From NCBI RefSeq assembly GCF_001700505.1, contig NZ_MAPV01000062.1, forward strand, positions 1 to 57,984: a stretch of DNA of 57,984 nucleotides, given 5' to 3'. Positions 34,401-42,738 of the stretch are shown here, piece by piece. The number at the start of each line of letters is the position of its first letter. Positions within the stretch are counted from its first letter, which is position 1. The notes below the pieces were generated by a model. It worked only from the letters and a program-made list of their open reading frames with translations. It ran no database searches and was not told where the DNA came from. This stretch comes from Streptomyces mutomycini (GTDB lineage: Bacteria > Actinomycetota > Actinomycetes > Streptomycetales > Streptomycetaceae). The translations under genes were made by a program, and so were the position numbers.

Positions 34401-34790
34401 ATGATCGTGGGAACTGAGCCGTCGAGTCCTCCGAGCCGCTGGTTCAGGGGAACTGGCCTTGGTGTCCTCTTCGGTGGACTGACCGCAGTGGTGTCCACTG
34501 CTGCCATTGGGAATGTATGGGCTGTTTGTGACATCGGCAACGGCGTAACCAATGGCACGACTTTGCTGTTTCTTGTCCCTCTCATATGGATCGCCGCTGC
34601 GGTTTCGTGTGTGATCCTGCACAGCACCCTCGGAAGACGTCATCGCGGGACAGCCCTTACTGCAGGGCTCATCTTCACCCTGTGGTTCACCTGGTTCCTT
34701 GTCACATGGCTCGGCATGCCGGACTCCTACCCCGCCCCGTTGTGCCCGGGCAACGTCCCACCCTGGTGGCCGAGCTTCATCCCGGCATGA
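34401..34790 (+). CDS. Small membrane protein, unknown function
   Basis: A 129-residue protein with about three predicted membrane helices (GLGVLFGGLTAVVSTAAIG, TLLFLVPLIWIAAAVSCVIL and ALTAGLIFTLWFTWFLVTWLG) and a short Pro/Trp-rich tail. The ATG at 34401 has AGGAGGGG directly upstream. The open frame continues in-frame from the transposase remnant, but that fusion is an accident of insertion. Family not recognised. Neighbours are the IS remnant and the toxin-immunity pair, and nothing ties it to either. Confidence 0.75.
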   Translation: MIVGTEPSSPPSRWFRGTGLGVLFGGLTAVVSTAAIGNVWAVCDIGNGVTNGTTLLFLVPLIWIAAAVSCVILHSTLGRRHRGTALTAGLIFTLWFTWFLVTWLGMPDSYPAPLCPGNVPPWWPSFIPA

Positions 34791-34893
34791 CTCCGGCGTA
34801 GCCCGTGAATGACCTCCGCAGCGGCAGCCCACTCAATAGCGCCCCAAACCAGCCGTGGCACGTCAAGGCAGCAACTGTCATCCCGGGCAGGAG

Positions 34894-35430
34894 TCACATG
34901 TCCTGGGCCGGGCGAAATTCGTGTACCGGCAGAGGGAACCGGTCCCAGAACACATGTGACCGGATCTCTCCCCGGAGCACGAGGGTAAGGAAGCGTGTCA
35001 CGGTCATGTCGTACCGCTCCCACTCCTCTCCGGACTCACTATTCAGCAGGATGGGGCGGGAATCGGGGACATCGGCATCCTGGACGAGCCAGTAGAGGTA
35101 TTCACCGTTGTCGGTGGTTGCCCAGCAGATCAGACGGTTGGCCGCGGGCTCCATCTCGACCGGCTTGTCCTCGAACTTCCAGAGGGCTTCATTGGCGTGT
35201 TCGCGCTCGCCACTGATCTTGATCAGATCGTAGACGTCATTGCTGCACCCGGGTTCCAGCAGGAGGAAGTAGTCATCGATCAGACCGGCGCCGAATGCCT
35301 CGATGAGGTTGCGGTAGTCGGTCGGCAGGACAGCTTGCAGTGCGGCCTCGGTCGCGTCCCAGTCCGGGACAGCCTGCTGCGTCTGAGGCCTGGGCAGGAG
35401 CTCGGCGAGCTGATTCAGTTCTGGACTCAT
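34894..35430 (-). CDS. SUKH (SMI1/KNR4) immunity protein for the RHS nuclease toxin
   Basis: A 178-residue SUKH protein with VLPTDYRNLIEAFGAG (about 34-49), a central LWKFEDKPVEMEPAANRLICWA and EYLYWLVQDADVP segments, and a C-terminal FLTLVLRGEI. It follows the toxin gene by 22 bases on the same strand, the standard place for the cognate immunity gene. SUKH proteins bind and inhibit nuclease toxins, including those with HNH and non-specific endonuclease folds. It is paralogous to the orphan SUKH gene at 30183 (shared LPTDYR, LWxFE, YWLV motifs). Neutralisation of this toxin is an inference from gene order and family. Confidence 0.9.
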   Translation of the reverse strand: MSPELNQLAELLPRPQTQQAVPDWDATEAALQAVLPTDYRNLIEAFGAGLIDDYFLLLEPGCSNDVYDLIKISGEREHANEALWKFEDKPVEMEPAANRLICWATTDNGEYLYWLVQDADVPDSRPILLNSESGEEWERYDMTVTRFLTLVLRGEIRSHVFWDRFPLPVHEFRPAQDM

Positions 35431-35452
35431 TGACTGTCACTCCTTGCACTGG

Positions 35453-38400
35453 TCATCGCTTGCGGTTCCAGATGGTAAGGGCGTTGGTTCCGCCTTCGGT
35501 ACTTCCGTGGGGATGCATCTGAAACCCATTGTCACCGTGGGCCTCGATCGTCACGCCGAGAGGAATCTTGGCATTGTTGTCCGCGTAGATGGGCGTGACG
35601 CTGTACTGGATGGTCTCGCCGTCGTCACGGACGGCGTTGCGTACTTGCAGTTCGACCTGCCGCATGATCGGCGAGTTGGCATAGCTGTGCATGGTCACGA
35701 AGTTGCGCGAGTCCTTGTTGGATCCGCCGATCATCGCGGCGAGGAGGTGCGCTCGGTTGTATCCCATACCGGACTGCCAGCCGGCTGGGTCCACCTGCGC
35801 CTTGGTCTTTCCCCCGAGCATGTCTCCGCTGATGGTGGCGTGCATGCTGGTGGCACGACCGTGCGGCCCCGGCGCGCCGTAGCGGACCCGTCCACCCCAG
35901 GTGACATCGTTCTCGTCACAGGGTTTGAGACCGAGGGGGTCGGTCAAGGCGTGCGGATTGTCGACGTAGGCGGCGGGGTTGGGCGCCGGAACCAACCCGA
36001 GTGGGTCGAGTGTGGCGTATCGGGCGGTCTCGGAATCGTAATGACGGAAGTAGTTGTAGTTGAGTTCCGTCTCGAGGTCGTGGTACTGGCCGGAGAACCG
36101 CAAGGGTGTGTAGGCGGTCGCGTCACGGTTCCAGGAAGTTGCACCCCAGAGACTGGCTCGGGCGCGCCACGTGATGTGCCCGGCCTCGTCAACCAACTCC
36201 GTGGGGGTGCCGATCTGGTCGGTGACGATCACGAAGAAACGTCGGTCGATGACCTCCTGGGGGGCGTCAGCGAGGTGCTTGGTCTCTGTTTGCGTCAGGG
36301 GGGTGAGGCCGTCGTGGTCCCAGGTGAGAGTGACAAGTTCCGGTGCACCTGCGACGCGCGTGGTCTGCTCGCACAGGGTGACACCGTCCCAGGTGAAGTC
36401 GGTTCGTTCGAGGACTGTCATGCCGTCGTCAGCCATGCGGAGCTTCGCTGTCCGGCGTCCGAGAGGGTCGTAGAGATAGCACCAGCGGGTCCCGTCGGGG
36501 GCGGTGACGGCGGTCAGCTTGTCTTCTGCGTCCCATTCGTAGCGCCAGGTGTCCGGATTCCGGGACAGGCGCGTCTTCTGACGTACGGTGATGCGCCCGC
36601 GGGCATCGTGTTCGTAGCGGACGTTGCCCGCACGGGTGATACGGGTGCCGACGTAGTCGCGTGGACCGGTCGCATCATGGCCCGGAAAGCCTCTCGCCCA
36701 GGACGCTGAGGTCTGGTTCCCCATGGCGTCGTAGGCGTAGCTTTCGCTCCGCTTCCCCGCATGGACGGCGGTGACGCGGCCGGCCGCGTCGAGATCGAAG
36801 CGTCGGGTTCCGGCGAGTTGGTCCTCGACTCCCGTCAGATGCCCGTCGGCGCGGTAAATGAAGGATCGATGCTGAAGGGGGTCACGGCCGACGCCATCTG
36901 TCACGAACTGTGCGGTCAAGCGGCCGGAGGTGTCGTAGATGTGGGACAGCGAGACGAAGTCGTCGACATCCCTGGTGAGCTCTCGCCCCGAGGCGTCGTA
37001 ATCGAAGGCGACAGTGTGACCGGACACTGCCATGCTTGCCGGGCGGTGCCCTTCGTCATGTGCCCAAGTGGTCACGGCACCGGAAGACGTGGTGCGGCTG
37101 GTGCGCCGGCCGGCGAGGTCGTAGGCGAGACTCAGCGCGGCACCGTCCGTGTGTTGGGTCAGCAGACGTCCGGCCGCGTCGTAGGAGAACCCCAGCGAGC
37201 TGGACGGGGAGGTGGCGGTGGTCAGGCGAGACGCCTCGTCGTAGCGGTACTCGGTTCGTGCACCATCTACTGTCTTGCAACTGAGACGGCCTGCTACGTC
37301 GAACTCGTAGGCGACAGTCTCGCCTGCGGCGGTACGCGCGGCGGGTTGCCCGGCGGCGTCGTAGGTGTAGGCAGTGGTACGGCCGTCGAAGTCGGTCTCG
37401 GCGGCGAGCCGGCCTGCGCTGTCGTAGGCGTAGTGCCAGGTCTGCCCCAGCGCGTTGGTTACGTGGGTGAGACGCTCCTCGGTGTCATGACGGTAGCGGT
37501 GTGAGGAACCGTCCGGCGAGGTTCGGGCTCGGAGTAGACCGAAGGCTCCGTAGCTGAGGCAGGTAGCGCCGCCAAGCGGGTCGGTGTAACTGGTGCAGTT
37601 GCCCTCCCCGTCCCACGTCCATGTCTCGGCCGTGCCGTCTGGAGCCGTACGGCGCTCAAGGTGCCCTTCGCCGTTCCGGGCCAGGGTGGTCGTGTCTCCC
37701 AGCGCGTTGGTGCGCCGCACAAGGCGGCCGAACATGTCGTAACGGCCCTGCATCCGTGCGCCGCGCGGGTCGATGACCGCAGTCGGCATGCCTGCCGCGT
37801 CACACTCGATGGTGGTGATGAAGCCGAGAGGATCGGTGGCGGTGGCGACGGCGCCGGTGGAGTGGTAAGTGAAGTGGTGCACCGCACCGTCGGCTGTGGT
37901 GAGACGGGTGCGGTTACCGCAGCCGTCGAACTCCTGAAGCGTTTGTGTCCCGTCGGGGTTCGTGAGCTCTACCGGCAGGTGCGAGTCGTTGTAGGCGATG
38001 CGGGTACAGGCCCCGTCGGGTGTGGTGAAGGCGACCAGGTCACCCGAGTCGTTCCAGTCCCAGCGTGTGGTACGGCTCAGAGGGTCGGTGCGGGTCAGCA
38101 GGTGGTCGTGACGATCCCAGGTCTGGGTGGTGATGTGGCCCAGGGGATCGGTGATCGCAATGATCTGTCCGTGGCGGTCGGAACGGTAGACAGTGGTATG
38201 GCCGAGGGAGTCCGTGTAGGAGACGGTCCTGGTGCCGCTCTCGTCCGGGACTCCGTATGTGATGCGGGAATTGAGGATGCCGTCGGTGCCCCTGGTCTCT
38301 ACGACGCGTCCGGATGCGTCGTAGATGTACACGAACTCGGTATCGGTGCTGTCCCGCCAGCCGGTGATGCGCTGCGCGATGTCGTATGTCAGATGCAAGG

Positions 38401-40171
38401 GGGCATTGACAGCGTTACGGACCTCGACAAGGGCGGCCGAGTCGTCGTATCGGAAACTTCGTATCCGGACGGGTCCGTCGTCGGCGAGCACGTGCAGAGC
38501 GCGCACGCGGCCGAGCTCGGGGTCGGATTCGACCTGGACTCGGTAGCCGCCACTGTGGATGACCTCGGCAGCGGTGCCGGCCTCGCTTCGTTCGATGGTG
38601 AGGGTGTTGCCGTTGCGGTCTTCGATCTCGGTCAGCCACCACACTCCGGAGCGCAGCGGGGCAGTTTCGAAGTGCCGGATCAGCCCCGTGCAGGGGTCCT
38701 GCACAGTCAGGGCATAGGCCCCGTCACGAGACATGTAGGTCAGCGGCAGAAGCATGCCTTCGGCCGGCTGGACCCGGTCGCCGACTATGTCAGGCAGGCG
38801 CGGATAGACGAGGACAGAGCCGTCCTCCCGGTACCACGACACCCCGCCCGACTGCGCGTCCTCCTCCAGGCGTTCGTCGATGGTGGAGGCCCACGAGGAA
38901 CCGAAGGAAGCTCCGGCTTCGTAGCCCGACAGATGGGTGCGGCGCAGCGTCAGCGGGAGGGAGCCGGGCAGGCGCACATCGGTCTGGGCGAGGATCATCT
39001 GTCCGCTGGCCATGTCGACCGGATCGCCGCAGGTCTCTTTGACGTCCAACGGCCGAGCCCGCTTGGACAGCTGTGCCGAGTTGATTCTGAGGTTGTCCCG
39101 CCCCTCAGTCCGCTTCGGAGGGGATCGACGGTCTCGTCCGGCACCGTCCCGGTCCGATCGCCGGTCCCCCGGCTCGGAGTCCTTGCCGGCGTTGACTCGA
39201 TGCACCTGATCACGAATATCGTGATCGGTGTCCTTGTGGATCTTGGAGCTCTGGGTGATGCGGTCGGGTACCGTCTTGCCCACGTGGTCGCCGAGGTCAC
39301 CGAGCGCCTTGCCGAGCTTCTCCACCACCCCCTCGATCGTGGTGTCGAGTACAGCGGTCAAAGAGTCCTTCCCCTTGGCCCGGCCATGGTGCCCCTTGGC
39401 CTTGCCGAGCTTGCCGCCCGTCTTCTCGCGCATGGTGATCTGCACACCAGCCAGGTGCATCCCCGCCTTGTTGTGAGCGTCGTGGTCGATCACGGGGCCG
39501 CCCCCGGGACCTGGGCCTCCGGGCCCGCCCGCAGAGTTGATCTGCAGCGCGTCCTTGCCTGCCTGTGCCGCCTGGCCGGTGTTGTAGCCGTCCTGCACAC
39601 CCGCGACGTTCAGCGCCGTCTGGACCGCCAGGTCCGCCACTATGTTCTCGATCGCGGCGACTGCCGGCTCGGTGAGCGTCGCGACGATCTCACTGACGGC
39701 CGCCTCGGCCATCTCCTTCAGGATCCGCTTGAAGGCGATACGGGTCGCCGCGATCTTCGCCCCTGCCAGGAGCGCCGACAGACCGGCCGTCACCGGGGCG
39801 AAGGCCAGGGTGATTCCCACCGTCGCGCACAGGTCAGCCAGTTCGGCAACAGCGGCTATCTTCCGGGCCACAATGATGTCCGCAACCCGGTCCAGCGCGC
39901 CCGCGACGAGCCGTGCAGCCTTCGCCAGGTCCTTGTGCTTGCCCTGCACCTTCGACCAGTGCGCGTCCAGAGCAGTCAGCGACTCGCTCTGCCCGGTCGC
40001 GAGCAGCTTCTGAATGTGCTGGTAGGCGGCGTACGCGTCGTCGTCCGCGTCGTCCCCGAACTCCCGCAACGCGTCCGCCATATCGCGGTACGCGTCCTCG
40101 TCCACGTTCGGCCAGCCCACACCGACCACATCGAGCATCGTGTCGACGCCCTCAGGAATCGTGTACCCCAC
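35453..40171 (-). CDS. RHS polymorphic toxin: WXG100-like N-terminus, RHS shell, DNA/RNA non-specific nuclease
   Basis: A complete 1,572-residue toxin. Residues 1-210 are helical and match the WXG100-like N-terminal domain of actinobacterial T7SS toxins (VGVGWPNVDEDAYRDMADAL; ALDAHWSKVQGKHKDL). A charged linker follows, then the DUF6531 RHS entry (CGDPVDMASGQMILAQTDV, near 385). About twenty YD/RHS repeats (YDAAGR, YDEASRL types) follow, then the RHS core ending at YATLDPLGLVPAPNPAAYVDNP and DPLGLKP near 1425. The last 150 residues are an Endonuclease_NS-type domain with NRAHLLAAMIGGSNKDSRN (His1475 the likely catalytic His) and SVTPIYADNN. No signal peptide is present, so ESX export is inferred. 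Immunity gene directly downstream. Confidence 0.94.
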   Translation of the reverse strand: MGYTIPEGVDTMLDVVGVGWPNVDEDAYRDMADALREFGDDADDDAYAAYQHIQKLLATGQSESLTALDAHWSKVQGKHKDLAKAARLVAGALDRVADIIVARKIAAVAELADLCATVGITLAFAPVTAGLSALLAGAKIAATRIAFKRILKEMAEAAVSEIVATLTEPAVAAIENIVADLAVQTALNVAGVQDGYNTGQAAQAGKDALQINSAGGPGGPGPGGGPVIDHDAHNKAGMHLAGVQITMREKTGGKLGKAKGHHGRAKGKDSLTAVLDTTIEGVVEKLGKALGDLGDHVGKTVPDRITQSSKIHKDTDHDIRDQVHRVNAGKDSEPGDRRSDRDGAGRDRRSPPKRTEGRDNLRINSAQLSKRARPLDVKETCGDPVDMASGQMILAQTDVRLPGSLPLTLRRTHLSGYEAGASFGSSWASTIDERLEEDAQSGGVSWYREDGSVLVYPRLPDIVGDRVQPAEGMLLPLTYMSRDGAYALTVQDPCTGLIRHFETAPLRSGVWWLTEIEDRNGNTLTIERSEAGTAAEVIHSGGYRVQVESDPELGRVRALHVLADDGPVRIRSFRYDDSAALVEVRNAVNAPLHLTYDIAQRITGWRDSTDTEFVYIYDASGRVVETRGTDGILNSRITYGVPDESGTRTVSYTDSLGHTTVYRSDRHGQIIAITDPLGHITTQTWDRHDHLLTRTDPLSRTTRWDWNDSGDLVAFTTPDGACTRIAYNDSHLPVELTNPDGTQTLQEFDGCGNRTRLTTADGAVHHFTYHSTGAVATATDPLGFITTIECDAAGMPTAVIDPRGARMQGRYDMFGRLVRRTNALGDTTTLARNGEGHLERRTAPDGTAETWTWDGEGNCTSYTDPLGGATCLSYGAFGLLRARTSPDGSSHRYRHDTEERLTHVTNALGQTWHYAYDSAGRLAAETDFDGRTTAYTYDAAGQPAARTAAGETVAYEFDVAGRLSCKTVDGARTEYRYDEASRLTTATSPSSSLGFSYDAAGRLLTQHTDGAALSLAYDLAGRRTSRTTSSGAVTTWAHDEGHRPASMAVSGHTVAFDYDASGRELTRDVDDFVSLSHIYDTSGRLTAQFVTDGVGRDPLQHRSFIYRADGHLTGVEDQLAGTRRFDLDAAGRVTAVHAGKRSESYAYDAMGNQTSASWARGFPGHDATGPRDYVGTRITRAGNVRYEHDARGRITVRQKTRLSRNPDTWRYEWDAEDKLTAVTAPDGTRWCYLYDPLGRRTAKLRMADDGMTVLERTDFTWDGVTLCEQTTRVAGAPELVTLTWDHDGLTPLTQTETKHLADAPQEVIDRRFFVIVTDQIGTPTELVDEAGHITWRARASLWGATSWNRDATAYTPLRFSGQYHDLETELNYNYFRHYDSETARYATLDPLGLVPAPNPAAYVDNPHALTDPLGLKPCDENDVTWGGRVRYGAPGPHGRATSMHATISGDMLGGKTKAQVDPAGWQSGMGYNRAHLLAAMIGGSNKDSRNFVTMHSYANSPIMRQVELQVRNAVRDDGETIQYSVTPIYADNNAKIPLGVTIEAHGDNGFQMHPHGSTEGGTNALTIWNRKR

Positions 40172-40304
40172 GATGCAACCCCCCGGTTAACGGATCATCA
40201 GCTCGTCCCACCATACGATTGGCTGCCATGTCCCTGCGCGACCGGAGAGACGGACAGAATTGCCCGCCGATGCACCCACCAGCTCTCCGGGAAAGGCCGG
40301 CCCC

Positions 40305-40865
40305 ATGTCCGTCACCCAAACGTCCTGGGAAAGCGCGGTGCGCCACCTGTTCGAGGACGCGTACCCGTACGACGCCACGGGCCCATGCCGCCACGAGGAC
40401 TGGGTCCTCGACGTCCTCGCGCTGATGGCGCGGGTAACGGACCCACGCGGCTGGGCCGGTCTCGACGACGCGGCCCAGAACCCGGAGCGCGAGGCGTCCC
40501 CCATGTATCCCTTCGTCGCCCACCCGCCCGAGTACGTCGCGCGGCGCCTCCAGGAGATCGACCGGAACAGTGCCGAGAAGTTGCTCCTGGCCCTCACGGA
40601 CGATGGGTGCACCCACTCCCACCTGGGGCGCTTCGCGGAGAGCCGGGAGGAGCTAAGGATGATGGCACAGACGATCCTCGCGCGTTTCGGGGACTGCGCC
40701 AGCTATCAGACCAACGTCAACAGGCCTGGCCACGTGTGCGGCTCACTCGATTTCACGACGTCGGACTGGGCCTACAGCCCGCTCAGCGTCTACACGGAGG
40801 ACTACGGCCTCATCGTCGTCACGGGCACCGAGGTGGGCATTTTCTGGAATTTCGCCGATTACTGA
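40305..40865 (+). CDS. Hypothetical protein divergent from the RHS toxin
   Basis: A 186-residue soluble alpha/beta protein, not recognised. It opens SVTQTSWESAVRHLFEDAYPYD and has CRHEDWVLDVLALMARVTD near 33; the C-terminal third looks beta-rich (SPLSVYTEDYGLIVVTGTEVGIFWN). It starts 133 bases from the divergent toxin gene. The ATG at 40305 is preferred over an upstream frame because conserved-looking sequence begins there; AAAGG lies 9 bases upstream. Size, single domain and position would fit a second immunity or toxin-associated protein, but there is no motif to prove it. Confidence 0.75.
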   Translation: MSVTQTSWESAVRHLFEDAYPYDATGPCRHEDWVLDVLALMARVTDPRGWAGLDDAAQNPEREASPMYPFVAHPPEYVARRLQEIDRNSAEKLLLALTDDGCTHSHLGRFAESREELRMMAQTILARFGDCASYQTNVNRPGHVCGSLDFTTSDWAYSPLSVYTEDYGLIVVTGTEVGIFWNFADY

Positions 40866-40915
40866 TCCGCCTGCCCTCTGTCGCAGCGACTTGAGGACTC
40901 CGGCCACGGTACCGC

Positions 40916-41944
40916 TCAGGGAGTGCGCATCAGGTTGCGGAGGCTTGCGACGAGGGCCGGCACGTCGCGTTCGGCCTCGTCCCGGATTGCGCCTTCGGGC
41001 GACACCGGGGGCTGGTGCGAGGTGCGGCAGTGGCTGCAGAGACCGTCCGGGAGCGCCTCGGCCGGGCCGGGGCGTCCGCATTCGGTGCACTCGACCATGA
41101 GACCGCGGACGGGAGTGCCGGGCAGGCCCTGGATCGGTGAGGGTGCGGCGGGGAGGCAGGGCGGCATCTTGTCGGTGAGGCGGCGGCGTACCAGGCCGAC
41201 GGGTGATCCGACCTGCTCGGGAAGCCCGGCGGAGAGCGCCGAGGTCAGGTAGGCGGCGCTCACACCGCGCGTGAACCAGGCGGCGGCGAGTGGCTCCAGC
41301 GCGCCACAGTCGGCGGCGGAGAGTGCCAGGCGGGGTTCGCGGCGGCCCAGCTCGGCGAGGGCGCGGTAGGCGGGGGAAGGCGCCTCGGCGGGGTGTGGGG
41401 TGTCTGTGCCCGGCTCGCCTTCCGGTGCCGGAGACGACTGCGGCGGGTTCGGAGAGGGCAGGACGGTGATGCCCGCCTGTGCGGTGCGCTGTCGGGGGAC
41501 GACCGGCTGGGCGGAGGGTGCGGGTGCCTGCTCCGGGGCGGCGGCTCCCTCTGCGAGCCTGGCCGTCCACCACTCGTTGTCGTGGGCGGCGCGCGACCAG
41601 TAGGTGAGCGTCACCCACCGGCACTGGCCGTCCCCTTCGACCCGGCAGCGCACACGGCGCAGATGTCCGGCCACGGCAAGGGCGCGCAGCGCGGTGCCGA
41701 TGGCCATCTGCCCGTACAGGGGCAGGTCCTTGGCCAGCGACTTGATGTCCATGGCGGCACCGTCGGGCAGGTGGTCGACATACCCGGCGACATACCGTTC
41801 GCGCTCCGGCAGGAGGGCGAAGTCGGCGCGATGCGCTTGGTGTTGGCCGGGGACGGACTGCTTGCCGTAGCCGGTGCCGGCCTTGCGGTAGGGGCGCGAG
41901 GCTGCGGGGGCGGGCAGCGCGGAGTTAGGGTGCTGGATAGCCAC
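40916..41944 (-). CDS. Winged-helix-like DNA-binding protein with C-terminal zinc ribbon
   Basis: A 342-residue protein. Residues about 40-115 look like a winged helix (LLPERERYVAGYVDHLPDGA, MDIKSLAKDLPLYGQMAIGTALRALAVAG with wing RRVRCRVEG), of the MarR-like type seen in many Streptomyces accessory proteins. A Pro/Ala-rich linker follows, then a helical region. A C-x2-C ... C-x2-C ribbon (VECTECGRPG, LCSHCRTSH) lies near 295-320. The GTG at 41944 opens the conserved-looking VAIQHPNSALP; the open frame continues upstream to 42031 but is Arg/Thr-rich and low quality. Target genes unknown. Confidence 0.75.
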   Translation of the reverse strand: MAIQHPNSALPAPAASRPYRKAGTGYGKQSVPGQHQAHRADFALLPERERYVAGYVDHLPDGAAMDIKSLAKDLPLYGQMAIGTALRALAVAGHLRRVRCRVEGDGQCRWVTLTYWSRAAHDNEWWTARLAEGAAAPEQAPAPSAQPVVPRQRTAQAGITVLPSPNPPQSSPAPEGEPGTDTPHPAEAPSPAYRALAELGRREPRLALSAADCGALEPLAAAWFTRGVSAAYLTSALSAGLPEQVGSPVGLVRRRLTDKMPPCLPAAPSPIQGLPGTPVRGLMVECTECGRPGPAEALPDGLCSHCRTSHQPPVSPEGAIRDEAERDVPALVASLRNLMRTP

Positions 41945-42688
41945 GAGATCGGTCTTTCTAAGTGTTCGATCTTGGGTCAGACCCCGGCCGGTGCGCCTAA
42001 CACCGTGTCGGGGTCGTCTCGTTGTGGGCACCGTAAGCAGTCGCGACTCTCCGCTGCAACTCGATCACGATTAGTCATACTTGCGGCCCGTGGCGGGGTG
42101 GGGAGGGAGGGGAGGTTTCCCCAAAATCCCTTACCTACCTCCCGGATGAACGACACGGCTCGAATCCCGGAGCCCGAAGCTCGGCCCTCGGGACTCGAAG
42201 CTCAAGCGTCGGCCCGGGACCCCTCACCGGTCCCCCGAACGAGTGAATGAGGGTTCCACGACGCTCGAACCCCGAGATTCGAGACCCGAGCGCCGGAAGG
42301 ACGACCGCACCACCACGACGGCGTCGCGGTGAACTCGACGACGCCTGACCGTCCTCATCCAGGGCCTGAGCCGCGGCCTGCCGACGCTTCGAGGCACGCC
42401 ATTCACGGCCCGGCTTCGGGGATCTTCGCCTCGTCCGCGGCCGGGCGGTCCTCGTCCTGGATGACTTCACCGGTGATGACCTGGCCCCCGACCGGCTTTG
42501 CGAGTTCCAGGCCGGAGAGGGGCGTCTTGAGCCTCCGAGCAATGACGGGCCAGGGCCGTCCGGAGGTACTCCTCCCTGTCGACTCGAGCTCGACCGTGAC
42601 CTCGGTCAGCGAGTTCGGCGTGTACTACGAGGCGGAGGTCTGGCGGTCGCGGCCGGCCAGCCGGTAGACGAACGTGCGCGACATGGGT
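41945..42688. other. Gene-free stretch with a possible decayed ORF
   Basis: About 740 bases with no supported gene. The part near 42040-42130 is lower in GC and may hold the promoter of the DNA-binding protein. On the minus strand, codons from about 42615 down to a TGA near 42425 keep gene-like composition (VTVELESTG, VIARRLKTPLSGLELAKPVG) but no usable start exists; a TAG interrupts the frame after an ATG at 42684 (MSRTFVYRLAGRD). This may be a decayed gene. Confidence 0.45.
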
Positions 42689-42727
42689 GAGGGGGTGGCC
42701 GAGCGCAGCGCGCTCGGCCACCCCCTC
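42689..42727 (-). terminator. Strong terminator after the PGRP amidase gene
   Basis: A perfect 18-bp stem (42689-42706 with 42710-42727, arm GAGGGGGTGGCCGAGCGC) with a 3-base loop, starting 12 bases after the stop codon of the minus-strand amidase gene. Confidence 0.92.
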
Positions 42728-42738
42728 CGCCCCAGGTG

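Noticed and set aside
37661..40894. A 1,077-residue plus-strand frame opposite the RHS toxin
   Set aside because: It is an antisense shadow of the RHS repeats; the minus-strand protein has clear domains throughout.
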